Source: Denitratimonas tolerans
Lineage (GTDB): Bacteria; Pseudomonadota; Gammaproteobacteria; Xanthomonadales; Xanthomonadaceae
Reading direction: 5' to 3'
Length of the DNA: 64,000 bases
Assembly: GCF_037203605.1 (NCBI RefSeq)
Contig: NZ_JBBDHC010000017.1
Span: 15,229-79,228, forward strand
How positions within the stretch are numbered: position 1 is the stretch's first letter; each line of letters starts with the position of its first letter. The notes beneath the pieces are model-generated. The model saw only the letters and a program-made list of their open reading frames with translations. It was not told where the DNA came from and did not search any database. The position numbers and the translations under genes were made by a program. This document shows, one piece after another, positions 42,205 to 51,742 of the stretch.

Positions 42205-44310
42205 CTACCAGATCACGACCTTCACGTCGTCCGGGCGCACCATGGCATCGCCGGCCGTGCAGTTGAAGGCCCGGGCGAAGCCGTCCATGTTGGACGGCGC
42301 ACCCACGGCGCGGAACGGTGCCGGCGCATGCGAATCGGTGTTGAGCCGCACCTTGAGCTCACCCGGAGTGAAGCTGCGACGCCAGACCGTGGCCCAGTTC
42401 ATGAAGAAGCGTTGCTCCTGGCTCAACCCATCGATCATCGGATCGCTGAAGTCCGCGCCCTGCGCCGCCTTCATCGCATCGAACGCGGCGGACAGGCCAC
42501 CCAGGTCGGCGATGTTCTCGCCCAGGGTCAGGGTGCCGTTGACGTGGATACCGTCGATCGACTCATAGCCGTCGAACTGCGCCACCAGCTTCTTCGTGCG
42601 CGCCTCGAAGCCGGCGCGGTCGGCGTCGGTCCACCAGTTGTTGAAGTTGCCCTGCGCGTCGAACTTGCTGCCCTGGTCGTCGTAGCCGTGGATCATCTCG
42701 TGGCCGATCACCGCCATGATGCCGCCGTAGTTGAGCGCGTCGTCGGCCTCGGGATCGAAAAACGGCGGCTGCAGGATGCCGGCCGGGAACACGATCTCGT
42801 TCTGGCTGGCGTTGTAGTAGGCGTTGACGGTCTGCGGGGTCATGAACCACTGCGCCTTGTCCACCGGCTTGCCGATCTTGTCGAACATGTAGCGCATGTT
42901 GAAGGCGCGCGCGGCCAGCGCGTTGCCGGCGAAATCGCCGCGCGCGAGCGTCAGCCCCGACCAGTCGCGCCAGCGGTCCGGATAGCCGATCTTGGGGGTG
43001 AAGCTGGCCCACTTCTCCAGCGCGCGCTGCTTGGTTTCCTCACCCATCCATTCCAGCGCCTCGATCCGCGCCTTGAGCGCCAGGCCCAGGTGGCTGACCA
43101 TGTCCACCATCTTGGTCTTGGATTCGGGCGGAAATACCGCCTCGACGTAGAGCTGCCCGAGCGCCTCGCCCACCGACGCGTTGGTGGCGTCCAGCACCCG
43201 CTTCCAGCGCGGTGCCTGCTCGGCCTGGCCGCGCAGCGCCTGACTGTAGAAGCTGAAGTCTTCCTGCGCGAAGGCGGCGCTCAGGAACGGTGCGGCGTTA
43301 TCGATCTCGTGGTAGCGCAGATAGCTGCGCCACTCTGCCACCGACACCGTGCCCAGCATCGCGTCGACCTCGCGGAAGAAGTCCGGCATCGCCAGCGAGA
43401 ACATCGCCGGGCGCGCCACGCCGATGGCATCGAAAAACGCCGTCCACGAGAAGTTCGGGGTGAGCGCGTCGGCATCGGCCAGCGTCGTGGGAACGTAGCG
43501 CTTGGCCGGGTCGCGCAGCTCCACGCGCGGCGTGGAGGCCGTGGCCAGGCGCGTTTCCAGCCGCACCACGGCATCGGCGCGCGCGCCGGCGACGTCCGCC
43601 TCATCGCCGGCCAAGGCGAACAGCGCCGCGGCATGCGTGCGCAGCGCTTCGCGCGCCTTCACGTAGTCCTCGCGACCCTCCAGGTAGTAGGCGCGCTCGG
43701 GCAGCGAGAGGCCGCCCTGGCCGGCATAGGCAATGACCTGGGTGGAGTCGCGGTAGTCGGCATTGCCGTAGAAGGAGAACAGCGCCAGCCGGCCCTGCGC
43801 GGCGGCATCGCGCAGATAGGCGGACACGCCCGCGCCGTCGGTGATCGCGTCGATGCGCGCGAGCATGGGCTGCAGCGGTGCGAGGCCGGCCTGCTCGATC
43901 GCCGCTTCGTCCATGCCCGAGGCATAGAAGTCGCCGACCAGCCGCGCGATGGCGTCGTCACCGGCTCCGGCGGCGGCTTCCTCAGCCAGTGCGCGCTGCA
44001 CTTCGAGCGAACGCTCGGCCAGCGATTCGAAACTGCCCCAGGTGGTGCGGTCGCCCGGCACCGGATTGGCGGCAAGCCAAGTGCCGTTGACGTGGGCATT
44101 GAAGTCGCCGCAGGCCGGAACCGCCGCGTCCAGATCCGACGCCTGCAGCCGGACCACAGGCGTGCGGACCGCGGACAGGTCGAAGGCGGGCGCGGCGGGC
44201 GCGGCCGACGGCGTGTCGGACGGGGCCGCCTCCTGTGCGGGCTGGCAGGCAGCCAGCGCCACGGCTGAGGCGAGCGCAACGGCAAGCGGCGTGCGGAAAA
44301 TCCTGGACAT
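42205..44310 (-). CDS. pepO: M13 (PepO/neprilysin) metallopeptidase lipoprotein
   Basis: A 701-residue M13 peptidase. The signal peptide ends with a lipobox (AVALAAC), so it should be a lipoprotein. The zinc site is IGHEMIHGYDDQG with the third ligand Glu in LGENIADLGGLSAAFDA. NAYYNASQNEIVFPAG is the substrate-binding N-A-Y-Y element. The C-terminus ends FNCTAGDAMVRPDDVKVVIW as in this family. The ATG at 44310 was preferred over one ten codons upstream. Role: cleavage of peptides outside the inner membrane. Confidence 0.94.
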   Translation of the reverse strand: MSRIFRTPLAVALASAVALAACQPAQEAAPSDTPSAAPAAPAFDLSAVRTPVVRLQASDLDAAVPACGDFNAHVNGTWLAANPVPGDRTTWGSFESLAERSLEVQRALAEEAAAGAGDDAIARLVGDFYASGMDEAAIEQAGLAPLQPMLARIDAITDGAGVSAYLRDAAAQGRLALFSFYGNADYRDSTQVIAYAGQGGLSLPERAYYLEGREDYVKAREALRTHAAALFALAGDEADVAGARADAVVRLETRLATASTPRVELRDPAKRYVPTTLADADALTPNFSWTAFFDAIGVARPAMFSLAMPDFFREVDAMLGTVSVAEWRSYLRYHEIDNAAPFLSAAFAQEDFSFYSQALRGQAEQAPRWKRVLDATNASVGEALGQLYVEAVFPPESKTKMVDMVSHLGLALKARIEALEWMGEETKQRALEKWASFTPKIGYPDRWRDWSGLTLARGDFAGNALAARAFNMRYMFDKIGKPVDKAQWFMTPQTVNAYYNASQNEIVFPAGILQPPFFDPEADDALNYGGIMAVIGHEMIHGYDDQGSKFDAQGNFNNWWTDADRAGFEARTKKLVAQFDGYESIDGIHVNGTLTLGENIADLGGLSAAFDAMKAAQGADFSDPMIDGLSQEQRFFMNWATVWRRSFTPGELKVRLNTDSHAPAPFRAVGAPSNMDGFARAFNCTAGDAMVRPDDVKVVIW

Positions 44311-44458
44311 GGGCGATCCTCGGGTGATTGAGCCGAGCACTTTACTGCGGATGCCTGTTCAGGAAACAGCCTCGAAAGTCATCCCCGCGCGGCACCCAGC
44401 CTGCCCCGCCAACCGCGCCGATTCGATGGCCGGGACCGCTGCCAGCCTGCTTGCCGAG

Positions 44459-46567
44459 TCAGCCGCCCAGCTCGCGCACCAGATCTGCGGCGCTCATCGG
44501 CCGCCCGAGCAGGAATCCCTGCAGGTTGTCGCAGCCGCGCGCCTCGAGCGCGTCGAACTGGCCCTGGCTTTCCACGCCCTCGGCCGTGACCACGATGCCC
44601 AGCGAGTGCGCCATGGCGATGATCGCGGCGGTCAGGGCAAGGTCATCGGCGTCGTCCAGCATGCCCGAGACGAAGCTGCGGTCGATCTTCACCCCGTCGA
44701 TCGGGACGCGGCGCAGGTGGCTCAGGCCGGAGAATCCGGTGCCGAAGTCGTCGAGCCAGATTCTCACGCCGGCGGCGCGCAGGCGCGCGCAGGCACCGAT
44801 GGCCTCCTGTTCGAGCGAGAACATCATGGTTTCGGTCAGCTCCAGATGCAGCCGCGCGGGCGGCAGCCCGGATTCCCGCAGCTCCGCATCGACCAGATCG
44901 GGCAGCGCCCCCTGACGCAGCTGGCGCGCGGAAATGTTCACCGACACGAACGGCGCGACGCCATCGACCTGCGGCCACGTTGCCGCCTCCGCGCAGGCGA
45001 CTTTGAGCACGAAGCGCCCGATGGCCTCGATCTGTCCGGTCTGTTCGGCCACCGCGATGAACAGCTCGGTGGCCATGGGGCCGCGCTGCGGATGGTTCCA
45101 GCGCACCAGCGCCTCGGCACCGATGATGCGCCCGCTCTGCAGCGAGTGGATCGGCTGGTAGACCACGGAAAGCTCGCCGCGATCCAGCGCCAGGTGCAGG
45201 TCCTGCTCCAGCTGCATCTCGCGCTCCATCACCATGTCCATGTCGCGGGTGTAGAAGCGCAGGCAGTTCTTGCCATCGAGCTTGGCGCGATACATGGCGA
45301 TGTCGGCATTCTTGAGCAGCGTGGCCGGCTGGGCTCCATCCTGCGGGTACAGGGTGATGCCGATCGAGGCCGCCAACACGATCGACTGGCCACCCACGGT
45401 GATCGGCTGGCGCATCTGGGCCAGGAAGGTCTGGGCAAGCCGCGAGGCGCGATCGCGCACCTCGGTGCCATGCAGGAGCACCACGAACTCGTCGCCACCG
45501 AACCGCGCCACCTCCACGTGGCCGTCATCGGGCTCCCTGGTCGCATTCAGGATGCGCATCCCGAACTGCGTGAGCACTTCGTCGCCGATGTCGTGGCCCA
45601 GGGTGTCGTTGATGCGCTTGAAATCGTCCAGGTCGATGAACATCAGCGCCAGCTGGTGACCGTCGCGCTCGGCCGCAAGCACGCGCGCGTTGAGCGATTC
45701 GCGGAAGGCCACGCGGTTGGGCAACCCGGTGAGCGCGTCGCTGAAGGCCAGGCGGCGGATGTCGCGGTCGTGCCGGTCGACGCTGCGGCCCATGCGCACG
45801 AAGGCGTCCTCCAGCTCGCCGATCTCGTCGCAGCGCGACGGCGTGAGGAACTCCACCGCATAGTTGCCCTGCTCCATCTGCCGCGCGGCGAGGGCCAGAC
45901 GCTGCACCGGCCGAACCAGACCGCGCGAGATCAGCAGGGCGACCAGCAGGATCGACACCATCAGCCCCAGCAGCAGCATCCCGATCAGGGATTGCATGCG
46001 ATCGCGCCAGCGCTCCATGCCGGTCTGGATGGATGCCAGCACCTGCTTTTCGAACAGCGATGGCACCTGGCGCGAAATACCGACGCGCACGCCGCCAATC
46101 CGTTCGCCGCCCAGCGTGACCGGCACTGCGGCGTCGATGACGCGCTCGTCCATCTGCACGAGCGGCTCGGCGGCCACCATCACGGCGGTGGCCATCTCAT
46201 CGCCCATGCGCTGACCAAAGCGCGCGATGTCCGGGCTGGCGTCATGCAGGATGCGCCCCTCGGCGTCATAGACCAGCACGTAGGCCACATCCGGCTGCCG
46301 CAGCGCGGAACGCGCCGCAGCGCCAATCTGTACCAGGTCGAAGTAGTAGATCGGGTTGATGATCGCCTCGGCCAGCATCTGCGCCAGCGCCAGCGCCCGG
46401 CGCTGCTCGCTCAGCTGGCTGGCTTCGCTGATGGCATCAGCGCCGATGCGCGAGATCTCCTCCATGCCCTCGATCTGCTGGCGCAGGCCAACGAAGCCGA
46501 TGCCGCCGCACACCGCCACGGCGAGCAGGACGATCAGCCAGAACTTGGAGCGCAGGCCCAGGCGCAT
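44459..46567 (-). CDS. Membrane GGDEF-EAL protein, c-di-GMP turnover
   Basis: A 702-residue signalling protein: membrane segment (about 8-28), periplasmic sensor (about 30-190), second segment (about 195-215), HAMP (LVRPVQRLALAARQME), GGDEF and EAL domains. The cyclase motif is intact (RFGGDEFVVLL) but no RxxD inhibitory site precedes it. EAL residues are all present: EALVRW, SVNISARQL, LELTETMM, LDDFGTGFSGL, VKIDRSFV, AEGVES, LQGFLLGRPM. Phosphodiesterase activity is therefore likely. It starts two bases after the substrate-binding protein gene, so the pair is one operon and the binding protein may control the periplasmic sensor. Confidence 0.93.
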   Translation of the reverse strand: MRLGLRSKFWLIVLLAVAVCGGIGFVGLRQQIEGMEEISRIGADAISEASQLSEQRRALALAQMLAEAIINPIYYFDLVQIGAAARSALRQPDVAYVLVYDAEGRILHDASPDIARFGQRMGDEMATAVMVAAEPLVQMDERVIDAAVPVTLGGERIGGVRVGISRQVPSLFEKQVLASIQTGMERWRDRMQSLIGMLLLGLMVSILLVALLISRGLVRPVQRLALAARQMEQGNYAVEFLTPSRCDEIGELEDAFVRMGRSVDRHDRDIRRLAFSDALTGLPNRVAFRESLNARVLAAERDGHQLALMFIDLDDFKRINDTLGHDIGDEVLTQFGMRILNATREPDDGHVEVARFGGDEFVVLLHGTEVRDRASRLAQTFLAQMRQPITVGGQSIVLAASIGITLYPQDGAQPATLLKNADIAMYRAKLDGKNCLRFYTRDMDMVMEREMQLEQDLHLALDRGELSVVYQPIHSLQSGRIIGAEALVRWNHPQRGPMATELFIAVAEQTGQIEAIGRFVLKVACAEAATWPQVDGVAPFVSVNISARQLRQGALPDLVDAELRESGLPPARLHLELTETMMFSLEQEAIGACARLRAAGVRIWLDDFGTGFSGLSHLRRVPIDGVKIDRSFVSGMLDDADDLALTAAIIAMAHSLGIVVTAEGVESQGQFDALEARGCDNLQGFLLGRPMSAADLVRELGG

Positions 46568-46569
46568 GA

Positions 46570-47490
46570 CTATTCCAGTCGCGCGCGAACGAGATCCACG
46601 TCGGCGCGCAGCCGGGCGAGGCTGCGCTCGACCCCGGCATCGATCGGAATGAAGCGCTGGGTGCCGAAGAATCGGCGCAATGCTTGGGCGGCGGCCGGAT
46701 CGTCGCCTGCGCTCAGCAACACCTCGCGCAAGCGCTCGCGCACCTTGGGATCCAGCGTCGGCGCGGACACCTCGATGGAGCGCGGAACCTGCACGCTGGC
46801 GTGGAAAATCTCCAGGTCGTCCTGCGGGCTGCCCGGCGCGTACGCGAGGCCATCCCAGTCCAGGTTGGAGAACGCGCCGGCGTCCACGAGGCGCTTCTGC
46901 ACCCAGGTGACGACGTTGCCCTCGCTGCGCGCGAACAGGTAGCCGGCCCGGCCCGGCGAAGGGCGATCCAGCGGCGAAAGCAGCACGTCCAGGGCGATGC
47001 CCTCGCGCAGCATCGCCGCGGCCGGAAGGATGTAGCTGCTGGTCGAATAGGCGTTCTGGAATGCGATGCTGCGGCCGCGCAGGTCCTCCAGCGACGCGAT
47101 TCCGCTGCCCTTCCAGGTGAAGAAGACCGCGTGATAGGCCTCGCCGCCACGCACGCTGACCAGGAGGAGATCAGCGCCGATCTTGCGGCGGTAATCGATC
47201 GCCATGGCGGCGGTATCGCTGACCCAGTCCACGCGCTGGCGGCGCAGGTAGCTTTGCATCTGCGTCGCATCGCGCGCCATCAGGATCCGGCCCTCGCGGA
47301 TGCCGACCGAGCGCAGGCGCGGCACGACGTAATCGAGCATGGGCCGCATCGATTCGGCGTGCGCCTTCGGGTCATCGCTGACGCGCCCCAGCACCAGTAC
47401 CTGCCGCGCCCCGGCACTGCGATCAACGCTATCCGCAGTCGCAAGCGGCGGCAGCAGGAAAAGCACCAGCAGGACGGCAATTCTGGGCAT
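46570..47490 (-). CDS. Periplasmic PhnD-like binding protein, partner of the GGDEF-EAL protein
   Basis: A 306-residue protein with signal peptide (IAVLLVLFLLPPLATADS). The core resembles phosphate/phosphonate-type ABC binding proteins: LGRVSDDPKAHAESMRPMLD, VDWVSDTAAMAIDYRRKIGA and LEDLRGRSIAFQNAYSTSSYI. No ABC transporter genes are nearby. Instead the membrane GGDEF-EAL gene follows two bases after the stop. The likely job is ligand sensing rather than uptake. The ATG at 47490 was chosen because it starts the signal peptide; an upstream start at 47571 would add 27 residues. Ligand unknown. Confidence 0.82.
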   Translation of the reverse strand: MPRIAVLLVLFLLPPLATADSVDRSAGARQVLVLGRVSDDPKAHAESMRPMLDYVVPRLRSVGIREGRILMARDATQMQSYLRRQRVDWVSDTAAMAIDYRRKIGADLLLVSVRGGEAYHAVFFTWKGSGIASLEDLRGRSIAFQNAYSTSSYILPAAAMLREGIALDVLLSPLDRPSPGRAGYLFARSEGNVVTWVQKRLVDAGAFSNLDWDGLAYAPGSPQDDLEIFHASVQVPRSIEVSAPTLDPKVRERLREVLLSAGDDPAAAQALRRFFGTQRFIPIDAGVERSLARLRADVDLVRARLE

Positions 47491-47612
47491 CGGTTTCACG
47501 ATCGGCGCGAGGGCACCGGGCTGGGTACGCAGACTAGCGGATCGTCCAGCGCTCAGGAAGCAATCCGGCACGAGGCGATGGCGGTGGGTCGATCAACGCC
47601 GACACGCCGGCA

Positions 47613-48392
47613 TCACCCGCCCGGGCCGGCACCGCGCGCCAGCCGCGCCATGCGCTGGGCATCGGAAAAAATGCCGCGCAGCACCCGCACCTCGCGCTGG
47701 TCGGGCTGGGCGCGCAGGAAGAGCTGGCGCAGCCGTCGCATGACGCGATCCGGCGAGCGCCCCTTGTGGAAGTCGATGTCGTCCAGGGTCTGCGCCAGGT
47801 GTTCGAACAGTCCCGCCATCTGCCCTGCGCTCGCCGGCGGCTCATCCGGTGCCGGGCCGGAGATGATCGCCGGCGCATCGGCGCGGGAACGTGCCAGCGC
47901 TTCGCGGCGCAGCTCCCAGGCCAGGACCTGGACCGCGGCGGCGAGATTGAGGGAGCTGAAATCGTCGACCGAAGGGATATGCACCGCCGCATGGCACAGC
48001 ATCAGCTCCTCGTTCGTCAGCCCGGTGCGCTCGCGCCCGAAGACCAGTGCCACCGGCCCTTGCGCGGTGGCGTCGAGCATCCTGCCCGCGGCCGCATCGG
48101 GCGGGTATTCGTCCATGGCCACGCTGCGCCTGCGTGCGGTACAGCCCATCACCCAGCGGCAATCGTCAATGGCCTCGGCCAATGAATCGAACACCCGCGC
48201 GCCGGCCAGCACATCGTCTGCACCGGCGGCCATGGCGTCGGCCTCGCGGTGCGGAAAGCGCTCGGGGGCCACCAGGTCGAGCCGGGACAGGCCCATGGTG
48301 CGCATGGCGCGCGCCGCCGCGCCGATGTTTCCGGGATGCGATGTCCCGACCAGGACGATGCGGATGAGGGGAAATGCAGTGTCGGAGGGCAC
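47613..48392 (-). CDS. trmJ: tRNA (cytidine/uridine-2'-O)-methyltransferase TrmJ
   Basis: A 259-residue SPOUT methyltransferase that methylates position 32 of tRNA anticodon loops. Motifs are IRIVLVGTSHPGNIGAAARAM at the start (motif 1), VALVFGRERTGLTNEEL (motif 2) and IPSVDDFSSLNLAAAVQV (motif 3, knot). The C-terminal domain (LFEHLAQTLDDIDFHKG) is TrmJ-specific. The GTG at 48392 was selected because the conserved core begins nine residues later. The gene diverges from suhB, its usual neighbour in this group. Confidence 0.93.
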   Translation of the reverse strand: MPSDTAFPLIRIVLVGTSHPGNIGAAARAMRTMGLSRLDLVAPERFPHREADAMAAGADDVLAGARVFDSLAEAIDDCRWVMGCTARRRSVAMDEYPPDAAAGRMLDATAQGPVALVFGRERTGLTNEELMLCHAAVHIPSVDDFSSLNLAAAVQVLAWELRREALARSRADAPAIISGPAPDEPPASAGQMAGLFEHLAQTLDDIDFHKGRSPDRVMRRLRQLFLRAQPDQREVRVLRGIFSDAQRMARLARGAGPGG

Positions 48393-48522
48393 GTCGGGTT
48401 CCGTCGGGCGTCCCGCGGTGCGCGGGACCAGGCGCACAGTGTCCACCAGTCGCCGGGTTCCGCACAAAGCCGCATGTGGCGCAATGGCCGTGCCGGAGCG
48501 GGAGCATCCGCATCATCTCCCC

Positions 48523-48551
48523 GTGACCGCACGCGTGGATCGCGATAAAAT
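48523..48551 (+). promoter_or_regulatory. Candidate suhB promoter
   Basis: GTGACC (48523-48528), a 17-bp spacer and TAAAAT (48546-48551) match four and five of six consensus positions. The predicted start is about 55-60 bp before the suhB ATG. The rest of the 222-bp divergent gap to trmJ shows no gene. Confidence 0.5.
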
Positions 48552-48614
48552 GCGCGTTCGCCCGCGCCACCGCGCGGAGCGGCTCTTTCCCACCTCCGAC
48601 GGACGCCCACCCGC

Positions 48615-49433
48615 ATGCTCAAGCCAGCGGTCAACATCATGGTCAAGGCTGCGCGCGCGGCCGGCAACATCATCCTGCGCCACGTTTCGCGGCTGGACGG
48701 GCTCAACATCGTCGAAAAGGGGCGTCAGGACTACGCCAGCGAGGTGGATGCCCTGGCCGAGAAGGAAATCCTGCGCGAGCTGCGCCGGGCCTTTCCGGGC
48801 CACGCCTTCCTGTGCGAGGAAAGCGGCGCGCTGGGCCAGGCCCGCTACACCTTCGTCATCGACCCGCTGGATGGCACCAGCAATTTCCTGCACGGCATCG
48901 CGCACTACGCGGTGTCCATCGCAATGCTCGACGGCGACGAGCCGATCCACGGCGTCATCTACGACCCGCAGCGCAACGAGATATTCTCCGCAAGCCGCGG
49001 CAGCGGCGCCTACCTCAACGACCGTCGCATCCGCGTGAAGGATCGCAGCGAGATGGACGGCGCGCTCCTGGTGACCGGCTTCCCACCGCGCGAGCGCAAG
49101 CGTCTGGCACCGCAGCTCGAGGCCATGCGCGCGATGCTCGAAGACGCCGAGGACGTTCGGCGCACCGGTTCGGCGGCGCTCGACCTGGCCTATGTGGCCT
49201 GCGGGCGCGCCGATGGTTACTTCGAGGCCGGGGTGAAACCCTGGGACATCGCGGCGGGCCTCCTGCTGGTGCGCGAAGCCGGCGGGCGCAGCCTCAACTT
49301 CCGCGGCGAGGGCGCAGCCGTGAGCGACGGGCAGGTCATCGCAGGCAACCTGCGCATGACCGAACTGATCCACCGGCGCATCGTCGACAGCGGCTACGCG
49401 GCGGCGTTCGACGCCATCCCGCGCGGCGGATAG
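48615..49433 (+). CDS. suhB: Inositol-1-monophosphatase family protein SuhB
   Basis: A 272-residue Mg-dependent phosphatase. Metal ligands lie in FLCEESGALG, the IDPLDGTSNFLHG motif and KPWDIAAGLLLVREAGG. SuhB also acts as an rRNA antitermination and ribosome-assembly factor in Escherichia coli, which fits its position converging on the ribosomal operons here. Arg-rich surface segments (GFPPRERKRL) follow. The ATG at 48615 gives MLKPAVNIMVKAARAAGN, the standard start. Confidence 0.96.
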   Translation: MLKPAVNIMVKAARAAGNIILRHVSRLDGLNIVEKGRQDYASEVDALAEKEILRELRRAFPGHAFLCEESGALGQARYTFVIDPLDGTSNFLHGIAHYAVSIAMLDGDEPIHGVIYDPQRNEIFSASRGSGAYLNDRRIRVKDRSEMDGALLVTGFPPRERKRLAPQLEAMRAMLEDAEDVRRTGSAALDLAYVACGRADGYFEAGVKPWDIAAGLLLVREAGGRSLNFRGEGAAVSDGQVIAGNLRMTELIHRRIVDSGYAAAFDAIPRGG

Positions 49434-49491
49434 CGCAAAGGCGTAGCGGCTGCCCCGGCGCATTGCGCGGCGGGCAGGACTGGCGACAAAG

Positions 49492-49519
49492 AAAAATCCC
49501 GGCTCGCGCCGGGATTTTT
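49492..49519. terminator. Bidirectional terminator between suhB and rplQ
   Basis: Perfect 12-bp stem AAAAATCCCGGC (49492-49503) and GCCGGGATTTTT (49508-49519) with loop TCGC. It has an A-run before and a T-run after, so it can terminate suhB on the plus strand and the alpha operon on the minus strand. Confidence 0.92.
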
Positions 49520-49562
49520 CGTTCGCGATTGCGGCATCGACACGTCGATGCGCGGGCGCGGC

Positions 49563-49952
49563 TCAGTCCTCGTCGTCGGCCGCGGCGCTCGCGCGCGGGC
49601 GGTCGATCAGCTCGACGTAGGCCATCGGCGCGTTGTCGCCATCGCGGAAACCGCACTTGAGGATGCGCAGGTAGCCGCCCGGGCGGGCCTGGTAGCGCGG
49701 GCCGAGCGCGACGAACAGCTTGCCGACGGCTTCCTTGTCGCGCAGGCGCGCAAAGGCAAGGCGACGGTTGGCGACGCCATCCACCTTGGACAGGGTGATG
49801 AGGGGCTCGGCCACGCGGCGAAGCTCCTTGGCCTTGGGCAGGGTGGTCTTGATCAACTCGTGCTTGATCAGCGAGGCAGCCATGTTGCGGAACATGGCGT
49901 CACGGTGGGAGCTGGTGCGGTTGAGCTTGCGTCCGGATTTCTGGTGGCGCAT
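49563..49952 (-). CDS. rplQ: 50S ribosomal protein L17
   Basis: A 129-residue L17 with the start MRHQKSGRKLNRTSSHRDAM typical of the family and the helix LIKHELIKTTLPKAKELRRV. It lies near the exit-tunnel side of the large subunit. The C-terminal tail after YVELIDRP is short and acidic (AAADDED). It is the last gene of the alpha operon, 130 bp after rpoA, and is followed by the shared terminator. Confidence 0.97.
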   Translation of the reverse strand: MRHQKSGRKLNRTSSHRDAMFRNMAASLIKHELIKTTLPKAKELRRVAEPLITLSKVDGVANRRLAFARLRDKEAVGKLFVALGPRYQARPGGYLRILKCGFRDGDNAPMAYVELIDRPRASAAADDED

Positions 49953-50082
49953 GGGAAGATTCCTCGGGAAATATGGCTTTGTTGATGCCGATCCGTGGCC
50001 AACATTGTTGGTGTTGTATCCATCCCGGAACTCCTTTCCGCGGATGGTCGCGGGCGGAAAGGATCCGCCCGCAAAAGCCCGA

Positions 50083-51081
50083 TCAACCCAGCATGCCCGC
50101 CTGCAGGCCGGCCGGCGGCCAGCTTTCGAGCTTCATGCCGAGCGAAAGGCCGCGCTGGGCCAGCACTTCCTTGATTTCGGTAAGCGACTTCTTGCCCAGA
50201 TTCGGCGTCTTGAGCAGTTCCACCTCGGTGCGCTGGATCAGATCACCGATGTAGTAGATGTTCTCGGCCTTGAGGCAGTTGGCCGAACGCACGGTAAGCT
50301 CGAGGTCGTCGATCGGACGCAGCAGCACCGGGTCGATGCCGGCGACGCCGATCTGCTTGCTCGCGCCGCGCTCGCGCTGGGTGAAGTCACCGAACACGGA
50401 GAGCTGGTCGGTGAGGATGTCGGCCGCGGTGCGGACGGCTTCCTCGGCGTCGATCGCGCCGTTGGTCTCGATCGTGAGCACGAGCTTGTCGAGGTCGGTG
50501 CGCTGCTCGACGCGGGCGCTCTCCACGTCATAGGCGACCTGACGCACCGGCGAGAACGAGGCGTCCAGCACCAGCTTGCCGATGGCGCGGGTTTCCTCGT
50601 CCGGACGGCGCCGGGCCGAGGCCGGCTGGTAGCCGAAGCCGCGCTCGATCTTGAGCCGCATGTTCAGCGCCGCCTCCTTGGTCAGGTGGCAGATGACGTG
50701 CTCGGGGTTGATGATCTCGACGTTGTGGTCGACCTTGATGTCGCCCGCAGTGACGACGCCCGGGCCCTTGGCATCCAGGGTCAGCACGGTCTGGTCGACG
50801 TTGTGCATGCGGATCGCGACGTCCTTGAGGTTCAGCAGCACCTCGAGCACGTCCTCCTGCAGGCCTTCGACCGTGGTGTACTCGTGCAGCACGCCGTCGA
50901 TCTCGACCTCGGTCACGGCGAAGCCGGGGATCGAGGAGAGCAGGACGCGACGCAGGGCATTGCCGAGGGTATGGCCATAGCCGCGCTCGAGCGGCTCGAT
51001 GACCACCTTGGCACGGTTGGCGCCAAGGTGCTCGATGTTGGGGCCGCGCGGACGCAGCACCTGGGTGGCGGTAACTGACAT
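50083..51081 (-). CDS. rpoA: RNA polymerase alpha subunit
   Basis: A 332-residue alpha subunit. The N-terminal assembly domain (about 1-235) includes LEPLERGYGHTLGNALRRVLLSS-type sequence, split here as ERGYGHTLGNALRRV. A linker precedes the C-terminal DNA- and activator-binding domain (about 250-325) with LRPIDDLELTVRSANCLKAE and LIQRTEVELLKTPNLGKKSL. Nineteen bases separate it from rpsD. It ends with a lineage-specific tail (WPPAGLQAGMLG). Confidence 0.98.
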   Translation of the reverse strand: MSVTATQVLRPRGPNIEHLGANRAKVVIEPLERGYGHTLGNALRRVLLSSIPGFAVTEVEIDGVLHEYTTVEGLQEDVLEVLLNLKDVAIRMHNVDQTVLTLDAKGPGVVTAGDIKVDHNVEIINPEHVICHLTKEAALNMRLKIERGFGYQPASARRRPDEETRAIGKLVLDASFSPVRQVAYDVESARVEQRTDLDKLVLTIETNGAIDAEEAVRTAADILTDQLSVFGDFTQRERGASKQIGVAGIDPVLLRPIDDLELTVRSANCLKAENIYYIGDLIQRTEVELLKTPNLGKKSLTEIKEVLAQRGLSLGMKLESWPPAGLQAGMLG

Positions 51082-51099
51082 GGTCGCTCGCTCCAGTGA

Positions 51100-51729
51100 T
51101 TACTTCGAGTACAGCTCGATGATGAGTGCCTCGTTGATGTCCGAGGGCAGGTCGCCACGGTCGGGCACAGCCTTGAACAGGCCGCTGAACTTCTTCGCGT
51201 CAACCTCGACCCAGTGCGGCGCGAGATCCATTTCCTGCGACAGAGTCAGGGCTTCCTGCACCCGCAGCTGGCGCTGGCCGCGCTCGGTCAGCGCGATCGC
51301 GTCGCCCGGGCGGACCTGATACGAAGGCAGGTTGACCGCTTTGCCGTTGACCGTGACCGAGTTGTGCGACACCAGCTGGCGCGCCGAGGGGCGCGTGACG
51401 GCGAAGCCCATGCGGTAGACGACGTTGTCCAGGCGGGTTTCGAGCATCTGCAGCAGATTCTCGCCCGCGTTGCCCTTCTTCGCCGTGGCCTTCTTGTAGT
51501 AGTTGCGGAACTGACGCTCCAGGAGGCCGTAGATGCGCTTGACCTTCTGCTTCTCGCGCAGCTGTACGGCGTAGTCTGACAACTTGCCGCGCTTGGCTGT
51601 GGCACCGTGCTGGCCGGGCTTCTGATCCAGCTTGCACTTGGAATCGAGCGCGCGCGCGGGGCTCTTCAGCGACAGGTCGGCGCCTTCGCGGCGCGACAGC
51701 TTGCACTTGGGACCGATGTAACGTGCCAT
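51100..51729 (-). CDS. rpsD: 30S ribosomal protein S4
   Basis: A 209-residue S4, primary binder of the 5' domain of 16S rRNA. It begins MARYIGPKCKLSRREGADL and has the S4 RNA-binding domain (LETRLDNVVYRMGFAVTRPS, ARQLVSHNSVTVNGKAVN). Only one Cys is present in the N-terminal arm, so this is the zinc-free form. S4 is the translational repressor of the alpha operon in Escherichia coli; no matching pseudoknot was identified upstream of rpsM here. Confidence 0.97.
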   Translation of the reverse strand: MARYIGPKCKLSRREGADLSLKSPARALDSKCKLDQKPGQHGATAKRGKLSDYAVQLREKQKVKRIYGLLERQFRNYYKKATAKKGNAGENLLQMLETRLDNVVYRMGFAVTRPSARQLVSHNSVTVNGKAVNLPSYQVRPGDAIALTERGQRQLRVQEALTLSQEMDLAPHWVEVDAKKFSGLFKAVPDRGDLPSDINEALIIELYSK

Positions 51730-51742
51730 GATCGTGGTCTCC

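Noticed and set aside
43949..46942. 997-codon plus-strand frame opposite the M13 and GGDEF-EAL genes
   Set aside because: Crosses several genes antisense; composition is typical of GC-driven shadow frames.
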